A stretch of 64,000 bases of DNA from Candidatus Nitronereus thalassa (GTDB lineage Bacteria > Nitrospirota > Nitrospiria > Nitrospirales > UBA8639), in contig NZ_JAQOUE010000001.1 of the NCBI RefSeq assembly GCF_032191465.1, positions 186,001 to 250,000 on the forward strand, written 5' to 3'. The notes beneath the pieces were generated by a model that was given only the letters and a program-made list of their open reading frames with translations, was not told the DNA's origin and did no database searches. A program made the position numbers and the translations under genes. This document shows positions 44,832-55,164 of the stretch, in pieces (position 1 is the stretch's first letter; each line of letters begins with the position of its first letter).

Positions 44832-47345
44832 ATGGAGTCACGGCTTCTCCGGGTCTACAAAAGTGTCGTCATTGATAGGCCTATCATTTCCATAGGCATT
44901 CTTTTCCTCCTCGTCGGGTTTTTTGCCGTGCAAGGCCAAAACCTCAAACTTGATGCGTCAGCGGAGTCGATTGTCCTGGAAAACGATCAGGATTTGAAAT
45001 ATTACCGTGCCAGTCGTGAAGTCTATGGGTCTGATGACTTTTTGATTATTACCTACACACCGCCTGGTGACCTGTTTTCGCCGGAATCTCTGGCAGGCTT
45101 GAAGGCATTGCGAGATGATCTTGCCAAATTGGACAAGGTGAAAACGGTTCTCTCAATTTTAGACGTGCCCTTGGTGAACAGTCCAAAAGTGACCATCGCT
45201 GAATTGACGGATGAGGGGGGCGTAAGAACGTTAGAATCGCCAGGAGTGGATGTTGCCCTTGCCCGTAAAGAATTTTTAGAGAGTCCCATTTACCAGAATA
45301 ATCTCGTGAGCCTCGATGGAAAGACCACGGCGATTCAGGTCATTTTTAAAGAAGATCTGAAATATTCCTCCTTACTCAAGCGACGAAATCAGTTGCGTGA
45401 ACAAGCTGCGGCAGGCGAGCTCTCAGCGGAAGAATCAGGTGCGCTTGAGTCGGCGATTCAAGAGTTTAATGCCTACCATGCGCACTTTGTGGAGGCGGGG
45501 AGGGAGGATATCCGGATCATTAGAGGGATTTTGGAAAAGCACCGACAGAGCGCCGCCCTCTTTCTGGGTGGCGTGCGGATGATTACTTCCGACATGATCA
45601 GTTTTATTCAGAACGATATTGCCGTATTCGGCGTGGGAGTGATTGCCTTTCTGATAGCGGCTTTAACATATTTTTTTCGAAAGGTGCGCTGGGTATTGTT
45701 GCCGCTGTCGTGTTGTTTGTTGTCCGTAAGTGTAATGGTCGGATTCCTGGGTTTCATGGATTGGCGTGTAACCGTGATTTCGTCAAATTTTATTTCACTC
45801 CTCCTGATCATCACCATGTCTCTAACCATTCATCTGATTGTGCGGTACCGCATTATCGATGAAGAACACCCGTCCAGTGATCAGAAGGTGTTGGTGTTCG
45901 AGACGATGAGAGATATGTTCAAACCCTGTTTTTATACGGCCATTACCACGATCGTGGCCTTTTGCTCCCTGATCGTCAGCGGTATCCGGCCGGTAATAGA
46001 TTTTGGGTGGATGATGACCATTGGGATTACCTTCGCTTTCATTCTGAACTTTATCTATGTCCCTGCGGTCATGGTATTGCTTCGTCCGGAAAAGAGCATC
46101 GTACGTCCCGATGCCACGCGGTCTTTTACGATGTCAGTGGCAAATTTCACATTGCGCAATACCACTGCGATCTCCCTGGTGTCGGTAATTGTGGCCATCA
46201 TCGGAGGGATTGGGATCACGATGCTCAAGGTAGAAAACCGGTTTATCGATCATTTCAAAAGTACCACAGAAATTTATCAGGGCATGGAATTGATTGATAC
46301 TAAATTAGGGGGAACCATTCCACTCGAATTTATTCTCGATGCCGATAAGGAGTTCCTGTTCTCTGAGGAAATACCCGCGGACCAGGCCGATCCATTTGAG
46401 GATCCCTTTGGCGATGAGGGATCAACGGAAGAAGTGACCTATTGGTTTAACGGAGATAGGCTTAACCTGATCGAGAAAATCCATGATTATTTGGATAGCC
46501 TTCCTGAGGTGGGAAAAGTCTTGTCCATCGCTACAGGTATGAAAGTGTTTAAGCAACTCAATGACGGCCGAATGCCGGAAGATTATGAGTTGGCCCTTTT
46601 GCGGAAATATGTTCCGGAAAAAGTCAAGGAAGCGTTGATTGATCCATATCTTCGGGAAGATGGGAATCAGGTTCGGATTACGATGAGGCTTATCGAATCG
46701 ACTCCTGAACTTAAGCGAAAGGAATTAATCGACGGCATTCGCGCCTACTTGGTAAATGATGTGAAGCTTGAGGCGCAAGCGGTGCATTCTACAGGGATGG
46801 CGGTGCTCTACAACAACTTGCTTCAAAGTTTATTTAAATCTCAGATTCTTACCCTGGGTGTGGTGTTTGTCAGTATTCTCTTGATGTTTGTGGTTCTTTT
46901 TCGTAGCGTGGCCCTTTCAATTTTGGCGATATTACCGAACATGTTGGCTGCCTGTTCTGTCCTGGGTTTGATGGGATGGGTGGGCATTCCCCTTGATATC
47001 ATGACCATTACGATTGCCGCGATAACCGTCGGTATCGCCGTCGATCATGCCATCCATTACATTCATCGATTCCAAGTGGAATTCGGAAAACATGGAAATT
47101 ATCGAGAAACGATACTGGCCTGTCATGGGAGTATCGGTCGAGCCATTTACTATACTGCGCTTACCATCACCGTTGGATTTAGTATTCTGGCGTTTTCCAG
47201 TTTTATTCCCACCATCTACTTTGGTTTGCTGACCGGCTTTGCCATGATGATTGCCCTTCTGAGCAACCTTACCCTTCTTGCGGCCCTGCTCATGGTCTTT
47301 AAACCCTTGGGCGCAGAAGTTTCACCGGAAATGGTTCGGACCTAA
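44832..47345 (+). CDS. RND/MMPL-family exporter (HAE3 type)
   Basis: A protein of 837 residues with two sets of transmembrane helices, each following a large periplasmic loop: one helix near residue 25, five from ~255-420, one near 440 and five from ~680-825. Charged motifs such as TMSLTIHLIVRYR and TVGIAVDHAIHYIHRFQVE sit in the helices used for proton relay. The size and halves match the hydrophobe/amphiphile efflux-3 family, which moves lipids such as hopanoids. The substrate is not identifiable. Confidence 0.88.
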   Translation: MESRLLRVYKSVVIDRPIISIGILFLLVGFFAVQGQNLKLDASAESIVLENDQDLKYYRASREVYGSDDFLIITYTPPGDLFSPESLAGLKALRDDLAKLDKVKTVLSILDVPLVNSPKVTIAELTDEGGVRTLESPGVDVALARKEFLESPIYQNNLVSLDGKTTAIQVIFKEDLKYSSLLKRRNQLREQAAAGELSAEESGALESAIQEFNAYHAHFVEAGREDIRIIRGILEKHRQSAALFLGGVRMITSDMISFIQNDIAVFGVGVIAFLIAALTYFFRKVRWVLLPLSCCLLSVSVMVGFLGFMDWRVTVISSNFISLLLIITMSLTIHLIVRYRIIDEEHPSSDQKVLVFETMRDMFKPCFYTAITTIVAFCSLIVSGIRPVIDFGWMMTIGITFAFILNFIYVPAVMVLLRPEKSIVRPDATRSFTMSVANFTLRNTTAISLVSVIVAIIGGIGITMLKVENRFIDHFKSTTEIYQGMELIDTKLGGTIPLEFILDADKEFLFSEEIPADQADPFEDPFGDEGSTEEVTYWFNGDRLNLIEKIHDYLDSLPEVGKVLSIATGMKVFKQLNDGRMPEDYELALLRKYVPEKVKEALIDPYLREDGNQVRITMRLIESTPELKRKELIDGIRAYLVNDVKLEAQAVHSTGMAVLYNNLLQSLFKSQILTLGVVFVSILLMFVVLFRSVALSILAILPNMLAACSVLGLMGWVGIPLDIMTITIAAITVGIAVDHAIHYIHRFQVEFGKHGNYRETILACHGSIGRAIYYTALTITVGFSILAFSSFIPTIYFGLLTGFAMMIALLSNLTLLAALLMVFKPLGAEVSPEMVRT

Positions 47346-47387
47346 TCTAGAATTCTCATTCCTGAAAAGCCCAAGCCCAGCGATCAC

Positions 47388-48002
47388 TTATTCTCCCTTC
47401 TGCTTTATGACCTCGACTTCCAACGTAATGTGCACCTCATCGCCGACCATAAGGCCGCCGTTGTCGAGCAGCTTGCTGAATTTCATCCCGAAATCCTGAC
47501 GATTGATCGTTCCTTCACCGGAAAACCCTGCCCGTGTGTTGCCCCAGGGATCTTTCGCCACACCATTGAATGTTCCGACCAGCGTGATCTCCTTGGTAAT
47601 GCCACGAATCGTGAGATCCCCGAGCGCCGTGTAGGTGTCGCCGGTTTTTTTATAGCTCTTCAGGGTATAGGTCATGGTGGGGAAGGTGTTGGTGTCGAAA
47701 AAGTCCGGGCTTTTCAAGTGCCCATCGCGCTTCTCATGATCTGTAAACACGGAATTTGTTTGGATCGTAGCTTGAATGGTTTTAAATTGTTGGGCCTCCG
47801 CATCCATTTCCACCACGCCAGAATAGTCCAAAAACTTCCCCTTGGTTTTGGAAACCACCATATGCTTTACCCAAAAGCCAATGGTCGTATGGTCTTTGTC
47901 CAGATTCCATTTGGCCATTTCAGCAAGTGCTTGTGTCGCCGGGGCGACAAAGAGTAAAGCCATCGCAATGACGAATGGCGTAAAAAGATTGAAGCGTTTC
48001 AT
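47388..48002 (-). CDS. YceI-family periplasmic lipid-binding protein
   Basis: A protein of 204 residues from the ATG at 48002, which has CGGAGG in front and starts a signal peptide (MKRFNLFTPFVIAMALLF...ALA). The mature chain carries YceI features: WNLDKDHTTIGFWVKHMVVSKTKGKF, then GHLKSPDFFDTNTFPTMTYTLKS and DLTIRGITKEITLVG. The lipocalin-like fold binds isoprenoids such as quinones. It is convergent with the exporter gene. Confidence 0.93.
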   Translation of the reverse strand: MKRFNLFTPFVIAMALLFVAPATQALAEMAKWNLDKDHTTIGFWVKHMVVSKTKGKFLDYSGVVEMDAEAQQFKTIQATIQTNSVFTDHEKRDGHLKSPDFFDTNTFPTMTYTLKSYKKTGDTYTALGDLTIRGITKEITLVGTFNGVAKDPWGNTRAGFSGEGTINRQDFGMKFSKLLDNGGLMVGDEVHITLEVEVIKQKGE

Positions 48003-48112
48003 GGTAAAACCTCCGTGAAGATTTAGGTCGGAAAATTGGATGACTGGTGTTGTTTCGCGAATGGCTGTGTTCTTGAGTATTAACGTGTATCCAAAAAAAA
48101 TTAGACACCTTC

Positions 48113-48757
48113 TCATTTTTTCAACCATTCATCAATATTGGGAATGAGTTCCTCCTTTGGGAGGTACCCATGAGCAAGGACGGTCGGGGTGTCTTCGTCC
48201 ATGGCCAACAGCGACGGAAAACCGCTAATTCCGAGTTGACGGCATCTATCAAACTCTTGCCAGACCTTCCGTCTCATTTCCGAATTATGAAAAGATTCAC
48301 TGAAGAGGCTAGGTGCTATTCCATGAGTCTCGGCTAAATTTTTGAGCACGCCTTCTTTCGTCACATCATGTTTCTCTACATAAAAGGCGTGTTGAATGGC
48401 TCGGAAATATGGGAAGACCTTTGTGGGGTTCAAGGTCCGTACCACGACGACGGCCCGTGAGGCAGGTTCGGTATCGTAAGTAAAGTCGGGGTCCATCTGA
48501 AACTCGAAATTAAAAAGCTGTTTTGTTCGTTGGTGGACAGCCCGCCAGTGGGCCAGAACATAGTCGCGCCGATGTTCATCAAATCGTTCTGTATTACCGG
48601 GTCGTAAGCCACCAACAAGCAATTCAATAGGCATCTGGTCTTGGTATTGCTGTCGAACGGTTTCCATCACCGAAGAAAATCCCCAACACCAGGAGCACAT
48701 GGGGTCGGCGATATAGAGAAGGATTTTTGTTGCGGTGGCGTCATGGAGGGTGTTCAA
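48113..48757 (-). CDS. FrnE/DsbA-like thioredoxin-fold protein
   Basis: A protein of 214 residues. The redox motif is C21-SW-C24 in [12 protein letters not shown], typical of the FrnE branch of the DsbA family. The fold closes with the [11 protein letters not shown] cis-proline region. No signal peptide is present, so it is cytoplasmic. The TTG start overlaps the stop of the preceding methyltransferase frame (TTGA). Confidence 0.88.
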   Translation of the reverse strand: MNTLHDATATKILLYIADPMCSWCWGFSSVMETVRQQYQDQMPIELLVGGLRPGNTERFDEHRRDYVLAHWRAVHQRTKQLFNFEFQMDPDFTYDTEPASRAVVVVRTLNPTKVFPYFRAIQHAFYVEKHDVTKEGVLKNLAETHGIAPSLFSESFHNSEMRRKVWQEFDRCRQLGISGFPSLLAMDEDTPTVLAHGYLPKEELIPNIDEWLKK

Positions 48758-49767
48758 GACTTGTTGGTGATGAGCACGTGTTCTTTCGAATTGGGCACGG
48801 CATGAATCTCGCTATGGCCAAAGCCGGTGTTTCTAAACATCTCATCCAACTCTTTGAACGTATAGGCATCGCCAGCTGGAGTGGTAGCAAGCATGACCAA
48901 GGCAAAATCGGCAGAGGCTGGAGAAATGCGGTCCTCATTCGGAACAAACTCTAACGTGATAACGCGTCCATTGGTGGCCAGGGCTCGATGGACCTTGCGG
49001 AGAAGAGATTCACAAGTAGGAACATCGAAGTGATGTAGAAAGTTTGTGAGAAGCACAATGTCGTAGCCTTTGCCATAATCCACGTCGAAGGCGCTTCCAG
49101 GAATAGTATGATAGCGGCTTTCAATCGCGGCGGCCTTGGCGGTTTCTCGTGCTACGGTCAATACATTAGGCCAATCAACGGCCGTGACCTCAGCCTTGGG
49201 AAATCATTTTGCGATTTCCACACCGAACACGCCATGTCCCGCGGCAATATCCAAGACCTTTTTAATCGTCCCACTTGACGCTTGAAGGTGATCCGCAATC
49301 CAATGAGCCGGCCCTATCATCATTGGTACCATGGCTCGCGCGAAGGTGACCCATTCAGGATGCTCTTCCGCGGTGGTGCCTTTGTCATCTAAGGTCGTGC
49401 CGCCTTTACGGATGGCGTCGGTCAGGTTCCGGAAACCCTCAAACAGCGGAGGAGAGAGAATAAACTCTAGTGTGCCGCCCACATAAGTTGGGGATGTTTT
49501 CACCAAAAAGAGCTCGGAGTCTTGAGTCAACTGATAGGAGTCGCCGAATTTCGTAAGAAATCCCAGCATCACCAAATATTCTGCCAACATTCGCATCCCG
49601 CGTTCTGAGGCCTGACATCGTGAGGTGAGGCGCGATGGCGTGTGATAGCCTTCTTTAAGAGCCGTAAAGATCTCCAAATCTATGGCTGCTTTGATGGCGG
49701 CTGTTCGCTGAATGGAGAAGGCGGTATCAAAAAATAATTTCGGGGAAGGAGAAATCGATGATGTCAT
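48754..49767 (-). pseudogene. SAM-dependent O-methyltransferase interrupted by an in-frame TGA
   Basis: From the ATG at 49767 (AAAAGGC upstream) the frame encodes a dimerisation/winged-helix domain, an acceptor domain and SAM motif I (DIAAGHGVFGVEIAK), then a TGA at 49204-49206. The same frame continues without gap: [20 protein letters not shown] (motif II), [12 protein letters not shown] and the C-terminal EFVPNED..., to 48754. The two parts together give a normal ~337-residue acetylserotonin-type methyltransferase. A CGA-to-TGA change is the simplest cause. Readthrough or a sequencing error are possible. Confidence 0.8.
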
Positions 49768-49819
49768 GAGCTTTGCCTTTTGAATAAGTTGCATGAAAGG
49801 ATCATATGAATTTGTCTTT

Positions 49820-50674
49820 CTATTCGGCCAATAGGAATTGGCATGTTCCTACCAACCCGTCTTGCAAATTTTGAGCTTGGTCTGGAGCGTATTCTACAAT
49901 CACCTGTTCCTGTTGGGTTGGCGAGATCTTGGGATTACGGAGGATCCAGTCTTTGGCATTGAGGTCCTGGATGAGGGCAATGTTGGGAAGCGCGTCTCCT
50001 TTGAAATAGGTTTGCGTGACGAACTCTGGATGACCCTTTGCTTGGATTGAAAAATGCAGATGGGGGGGGCGATACCAATCATCGGCAGCAGGGTAAAAAC
50101 TTGGCAAAATGGTTTTGAAAAGAAAATAGCCCTGTTCATCAGTGACGGTTTTGCCCCAATATTGAAAGTAGTCGTCTTGGACACGCTCGATTAATTTTCC
50201 TGTTTTCGGGTGTGGAAAGTGTTGCGGAGAGGAAACATCCCCTTTGTGATTGTAGCGTCCGGAAAAATTCGCCTGCCATAAAAGCACGGTGGCTCCAGGG
50301 ATGGTTTGGCAGACCTTGGAATCGGAGGTTCCGCCACTTAAGACTTGCCCGCGGAAGTAGATAATTTGCCCTTGGGCTTTTCCTGGCTTTCCTTTAATGA
50401 AGGTCAGGTCATTGTCGTTGGATAAAATTAGCGGGAGGCTCTCATCATCTTCTTCGCGAATGGGAAAGGAGACGACCTGATCGTAGGGAAAAAATGGACC
50501 ACGAGTCTGCGGTGGCGTGGTAACTGATGGGCAAAGTGCCGCCAGACTTATGCCCGATGTGGCGAGTAACCCAAGCGTTCCTGCGCTGACTTGCAGGAGC
50601 TGTCGACGGGTGAGTTGGTGAATGCCTTCAGTGGTGTCTGAGGAAAGGTGATTGTGTGGCATGGTCTGTTGCAT
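49820..50674 (-). CDS. Intradiol ring-cleavage dioxygenase, secreted (Tat-type signal)
   Basis: A protein of 284 residues from the ATG at 50674, 8 bp after AGGAGG. The N-terminus has a twin-arginine-like signal (LTRRQLLQVSAGTLGLLATS). The mature part resembles protocatechuate 3,4-dioxygenase beta-type enzymes: TRGPFFP, IYFRGQVL, GATVLLWQANFSGRYNHKGD, and YPAADDWYRPPHLHFSIQAKG with Tyr/His ligands of the ferric site. The substrate is unknown; an exported aromatic dioxygenase is less common than cytoplasmic ones. Confidence 0.88.
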   Translation of the reverse strand: MQQTMPHNHLSSDTTEGIHQLTRRQLLQVSAGTLGLLATSGISLAALCPSVTTPPQTRGPFFPYDQVVSFPIREEDDESLPLILSNDNDLTFIKGKPGKAQGQIIYFRGQVLSGGTSDSKVCQTIPGATVLLWQANFSGRYNHKGDVSSPQHFPHPKTGKLIERVQDDYFQYWGKTVTDEQGYFLFKTILPSFYPAADDWYRPPHLHFSIQAKGHPEFVTQTYFKGDALPNIALIQDLNAKDWILRNPKISPTQQEQVIVEYAPDQAQNLQDGLVGTCQFLLAE

Positions 50675-50763
50675 GGTGGTCACCTCCTGCCCGATTGTAC
50701 CAGATGTTTTCTTGATAACGCGGCTTGCCTGAGCGAGAGATCTAGTTTAGTGAGCCAGAAGCG

Positions 50764-51642
50764 TTAGACGATCTTTCCCATTTGTCCGCTCCGATAGTCA
50801 GAAAACGCTTGCTGAAGTTCTTCTTTGGTGTTCATAACAAACGGTCCATATCGCGCGATGGGTTCCCTGTGTGGTATTCCCCCTAGCACCAAACACCGTG
50901 CCGCCGTGGGTTCTTGTGAATCAACGGTGAGATGAAGTGCCGTCCCGGTGCCTAAGACCGCTAATTGGCCGTCTTCTACTTCTTGTTGATCCTTTCCAAT
51001 CAGCAGCTTCCCAGAAAAAACATAGACACCGACGTTGTGATCGGAGCTGATCTCGATGGAGGCTTTCCCGCCCGGTTGGATGGTCCAGTCATGATAGACA
51101 ATGGACGTATGCGTATCGATGATGGCTTCGGCACCAAGTGCTCGGCCAGCGATGATTCGGACATGGGCCAGGCCATCGGGAGTGATCGCAGTGGGTATGT
51201 TGGTCTGTGTGACTTCTTGATAACGGGGTGAGGTCATTTTTAATCGTGCTGGCAGATTTACCCAAATTTGAAAGCCGTGCATGGAACCGCCTTGGTCGAG
51301 CATGGCTGGAGATGGCATTTCTGAATGAATGACGCCGGCCCCCGCGGTCATCCATTGTACATCTCCCGGTTTCAACACGCCTTGATGTCCCACAGAATCT
51401 TTGTGTTCCATCTCGCCTTGTAAAAGATAGGTCACCGTTTCAAAACCACGGTGCGGGTGGTCTGGTGCGCCGACGGCTTTTCCCGGTGCATAAGTGACCG
51501 GTCCCATTTCATCGATCAGGAGAAACGGATCGAGTTGGTCAAGTTCCCCCGAAGGCAGTGGCCGCCGCACGACAAATCCACCACCTTCTGTTTGGCGATG
51601 CGCCGTAATGATGTTTTTTATGCCTCGTGATGTATTTTGCAT
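50764..51642 (-). CDS. Pirin family protein
   Basis: A protein of 292 residues, starting at the ATG at 51642 behind AAGGAA. The N-terminal cupin carries the metal-site pattern of pirins: APDHPHRGFETVTYLLQGEMEHKDSVG ... AGAGVIHSEMP. The C-terminal cupin follows. Pirins bind iron; some have quercetinase activity. The gene lies next to the dioxygenase on the same strand, so a role in aromatic metabolism is possible but unproven. Confidence 0.94.
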   Translation of the reverse strand: MQNTSRGIKNIITAHRQTEGGGFVVRRPLPSGELDQLDPFLLIDEMGPVTYAPGKAVGAPDHPHRGFETVTYLLQGEMEHKDSVGHQGVLKPGDVQWMTAGAGVIHSEMPSPAMLDQGGSMHGFQIWVNLPARLKMTSPRYQEVTQTNIPTAITPDGLAHVRIIAGRALGAEAIIDTHTSIVYHDWTIQPGGKASIEISSDHNVGVYVFSGKLLIGKDQQEVEDGQLAVLGTGTALHLTVDSQEPTAARCLVLGGIPHREPIARYGPFVMNTKEELQQAFSDYRSGQMGKIV

Positions 51643-51767
51643 ATGAGGGGTTCCTTTGTCTGCCAGAAGAAGTAGGGCCGAATCCTTTCAAGAGATTGTT
51701 TTTGATGTTCCAGGTCTTTCGACTCGGAGTGATATGGATAACGAGAGGGGCGTTGTTTTCTGCCAGA

Positions 51768-52334
51768 TCAGGATTCGTAGACCTTTATGGCGTGTTCGAG
51801 AGCGGTAAGCCCTAGGCTCCAATTATAGCGGGCCAAACGTTTTTCATTGGCCGAAGCGGCCATGAAGATCATCAGGCTCCACCCATCCCATTCATCATTG
51901 TGATATCGGGTCGGCTGAATTTCTAAGCGAATATTCATGTGTAGTCGTTGCCCAAGTTTGTTGGTGGTGTGTTGTAAATGATGATCCATTTGTTGCTGAA
52001 TTTCTTGGGCGAATTCCCTGATGGACTCTTTGGTATTGAGGGTAATTTCGGCAAAACACACAGTGACAAAAGAGGTAAGGACGATTTGTCGTTCTACCGC
52101 TTCTGCCCAAGTAAATGCTTGGTCGGCCGCCAGGCTCATGAAGGGCGAGGTTGGGGAATTTATGATCTTCAGGAGGCTTTGTGTTTCTGGCCATCCGACG
52201 CAGGAGGAAAGAACAGGAATCCATTCAGGATGCGCCTTCACGTCAACATAACTGGCCTCGGGTGTTCCCTCGCTATTGGGCGATCCAAATGGGACATGAA
52301 ACGTTTCTGCTTGCTCTGCGATGTATATGCCCAT
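51768..52334 (-). CDS. Hypothetical protein
   Basis: A protein of 188 residues, soluble, without signal peptide or transmembrane segments. There is no recognised domain; the middle (REFAQEIQQQMDHHLQHTTN) is helical. It may be a short alpha/beta protein. It is 126 bp from the pirin start on the same strand. Confidence 0.5.
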   Translation of the reverse strand: MGIYIAEQAETFHVPFGSPNSEGTPEASYVDVKAHPEWIPVLSSCVGWPETQSLLKIINSPTSPFMSLAADQAFTWAEAVERQIVLTSFVTVCFAEITLNTKESIREFAQEIQQQMDHHLQHTTNKLGQRLHMNIRLEIQPTRYHNDEWDGWSLMIFMAASANEKRLARYNWSLGLTALEHAIKVYES

Positions 52335-52538
52335 GATACGCCTACGGTAATTTAGGCTGGAAAAGTTTGGCTATTGTTATTGGTGCTCAAGATAGTTGAC
52401 GACAAGAATGACGTGTTTCTCCGGGGAAGGTCAAGAGGAAAGAAATGAAGTATTGAAATAAATTTAATATTACCGAACGGTCCCCCTCTTTCGGGTGAGT
52501 CATCAAAGCACAGCTATAAATATTCCAGCTTGGAAAGG

Positions 52539-54398
52539 TTACCCCTTGGCGGCGGCGCTGGCGTTGGCCGCGCGAGTTATAGCCTGATGGCGTCGGCGTT
52601 CGTTATCGGTGAGGTATCGTTTGCGAAGGCGGATATGTTTGGGGGTGACTTCGACGAGTTCATCATCCTCGATGAATTCCAAGGCAAATTCTAAGGTCAT
52701 TTCGCGTGGAGGCGTCAGATGGATGGCTTCATCTGACCCGGCCGCCCGGATATTGGTAAGTTTCTTTTCTCGGATGGCATTGACCACCAGATCCTGCCCT
52801 TTATTGTTCACACCAAGGATCATACCCTCATAAAGCGGATCACCTGGATGGATGAAAATTTCTCCGCGATCCTGTAAGCCCCATAATGCATAGGCCACGG
52901 AACTCCCGGGCCCTTGGGAAATTTGGACACCGGTTGGACGCCGAGGCACTTCGCCTTTGAAGGGCTGATATTCGAGGAAGATTTGTGACATGACTCCGGT
53001 GCCTCGTGTCATCATCAGGAGTTCATTGCGAAATCCGAGCAAGGCACGTGAGGCAATATGAAATTCCATGCGAATGGTTCCAACAGAGGTCATTTGCATG
53101 TCTTTCATGTCGGCGCGGCGATTCCCTAGGGATTCAATCACCGCACCCTGATAACCAGAATCGACTTCAATGACCACTTCTTCGATGGGTTCAAGTAAAT
53201 CACCATCGACTTCTTTGAAAATGACCTTGGGGGGGGAGACTTCCAATTCATAGCCTTCACGACGCATGGTTTCAATTAAAATCGCCAAATGGAGTTCGCC
53301 ACGACCAGACACTTTAAACCGTTCCCCGCCATCCGCTTCTTCCACTTTAATTCCTACGTTCATCATGGCTTCATGTGCTAAACGCTCCCGAATGTGTCGC
53401 GAGGTCAGAAATCGTCCTCCATCCCTTCCAGACAACGGGCTGGTGTTATGCGAAAAATTCATGGAAATAGTCGGCTCGTCAACATTGACCGTTGGTAAGG
53501 CCACAGGGTTGACAGGAGAAGCAATGGTTTCTCCCACCCGAACCTCCGGGACTCCTGCGATGGAGATAATATCACCGGCAAGGGCTTCTTGACGTTCTAC
53601 GCGAGCGAGGCCCTGGTATGCGAGAATTTTGGTCACCTTACTGCGAATGTGATTCCCTTCCCGCGTGATTAAAACCACGGGATCTCCTGTTTTGACCGAC
53701 CCATGCACAATGCGTCCCACGGCGATGCGGCCAATATAGGAATCATAATCCAAAATCGTGACCAGCATTTGAAAGGGCTGATCCAGATCTGCCACAGGTG
53801 GCAACACGCGATGGATAATCGTGTCGAGGAGGGGTTTCATGTCGCGGTTATCGTCCGATAAATCAAGGGTTGTGCGTCCTTCTTTACCCGAGGCAAAAAC
53901 GATAGGAAAGTCGAGCTGTTCGTCAGTGGCATTCAGTTCGCAAAACAGGTCGAAGGTTTGATTGACTACGGCGTCGGGTTGGGCATTGGGTCGATCAATT
54001 TTGTTGATCACGACGATTGGTTTGAGATGAAGTTCGAGGGACTTTTTGAGCACGAACTTCGTTTGGGGCATGGGGCCTTCAAAAGCGTCCACTAACAGAA
54101 CGACTCCGTCCACTAATCGGAGAATGCGTTCGACTTCGCTGCCGAAGTCTGCATGTCCCGGAGTATCAACAAGGTTTATAAGAATATCCTTGTATCGCAT
54201 GGAGGCGTTCTTGGAAAAAATCGTGATCCCCCGCTCTTTTTCAAGAGGGTTGGAATCCATGATGACGGTTTCGCCATCCTTAAAGATATGTGCCCCAGTT
54301 TGTTTGAGTAACGCATCGACGATGGTGGTTTTGCCATGATCGACATGGGCGATGATGGCAACATTGCGAACGTCTTTTCTTCGTTTTTGATTCGGCAT
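52539..54398 (-). CDS. typA: Translational GTPase TypA/BipA
   Basis: A protein of 619 residues with the GTPase motifs AHVDHGKTT, DTPGHADFGSEVER and NKIDRPNA, the EF-G-like domains II, III and V, and the BipA-specific C-terminal part (RGTGVMSQIFLEY, then MILGVNNKGQDLVVN and TPPREMTLEFALEFIEDDELVEVTPKHIRLRK). The protein binds the ribosome and assists 50S assembly under stress or cold. Confidence 0.96.
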   Translation of the reverse strand: MPNQKRRKDVRNVAIIAHVDHGKTTIVDALLKQTGAHIFKDGETVIMDSNPLEKERGITIFSKNASMRYKDILINLVDTPGHADFGSEVERILRLVDGVVLLVDAFEGPMPQTKFVLKKSLELHLKPIVVINKIDRPNAQPDAVVNQTFDLFCELNATDEQLDFPIVFASGKEGRTTLDLSDDNRDMKPLLDTIIHRVLPPVADLDQPFQMLVTILDYDSYIGRIAVGRIVHGSVKTGDPVVLITREGNHIRSKVTKILAYQGLARVERQEALAGDIISIAGVPEVRVGETIASPVNPVALPTVNVDEPTISMNFSHNTSPLSGRDGGRFLTSRHIRERLAHEAMMNVGIKVEEADGGERFKVSGRGELHLAILIETMRREGYELEVSPPKVIFKEVDGDLLEPIEEVVIEVDSGYQGAVIESLGNRRADMKDMQMTSVGTIRMEFHIASRALLGFRNELLMMTRGTGVMSQIFLEYQPFKGEVPRRPTGVQISQGPGSSVAYALWGLQDRGEIFIHPGDPLYEGMILGVNNKGQDLVVNAIREKKLTNIRAAGSDEAIHLTPPREMTLEFALEFIEDDELVEVTPKHIRLRKRYLTDNERRRHQAITRAANASAAAKG

Positions 54399-54502
54399 AT
54401 CGAGGCCTTTTTCCTATTTCATCACAGGATAATTAGCACGGACCCGTCCATGCCAAACTGGGCTAAGAATCTCGAAGTCTGCCGAAGATACTTCAGCGAA
54501 GA

Positions 54503-54523
54503 CACCGACAAAAACTGTCGGTG
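54503..54523. repeat. Short perfect hairpin upstream of the 54.7 kb genes
   Basis: CACCGACA, loop AAAAC, TGTCGGTG: an 8-bp perfect stem without a T-run. It sits in the 296-bp spacer between typA and the next gene, where nothing else is supported. It could be a leader structure or chance. Confidence 0.3.
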
Positions 54524-54694
54524 GAAGGCGGGTTCCGTACGAGAGGGTTCACTCAATCCAAGATGCTAACTCAAGGACGCGAAGAATGCAACTGATTTCA
54601 CTACTGGTTAACCAAGGTTATTGGCAGAAGTCGGCATTTTTCTTGACTGTGTGCCGCTGGTTTTTTTAGTATGTTCTTGAGGATCCTATTCCAA

Positions 54695-55000
54695 ATGAAA
54701 CTTCTCCGCCATCAATTCTTTAGCCTAAGTCTACTGGCTTGTTTGTTGGTAGTTGGGATTCTGCTCCCAAGTCAAATTACTGCTCACTCTCTTCACCATG
54801 CTCATCACCAAGCGGCAACCCATGCCAGTGTCATTTGTTCTTGGATGTGTGCGGCTGGCCAAGTAGTTGAAAGCACGAATCTTTTTCTCGAATCTCCAGC
54901 CTTCTCCATGCAGGATCTGGAGATTTTGCCCATCTCTTCAATACGCTCCACACCCCTGCTCCTTTTCTTTAAGCGTGGCCCTCCCATCCTCTCTATCTAA
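54695..55000 (+). CDS. Small secreted His/Cys-containing protein, unknown
   Basis: A protein of 101 residues from the ATG at 54695 (one at 54671 is also possible). A signal peptide (LLACLLVVGILLPSQITA) is followed by HSLHHAHHQAATHA and CSWMC, a cluster of His and Cys that could bind metal. The remaining ~55 residues have no known motif. The two genes downstream suggest a role in a metal-related envelope module; this is inference. Confidence 0.5.
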   Translation: MKLLRHQFFSLSLLACLLVVGILLPSQITAHSLHHAHHQAATHASVICSWMCAAGQVVESTNLFLESPAFSMQDLEILPISSIRSTPLLLFFKRGPPILSI

Positions 55001-55164
55001 CCCCTATTTCCAGTTTTTAGACAGCGCCTTAACTTAAAGATCGCGTTCGATTGATTGAGCGCGAATCTTTATTGCATACCTTGGAAAAGCATGTGCGATC
55101 AATGGTTGGGCCGTGTCAAGTTTTCTATAATTTTGTCTATCCAGGTTAGAAAAGAGGTTGAGTA

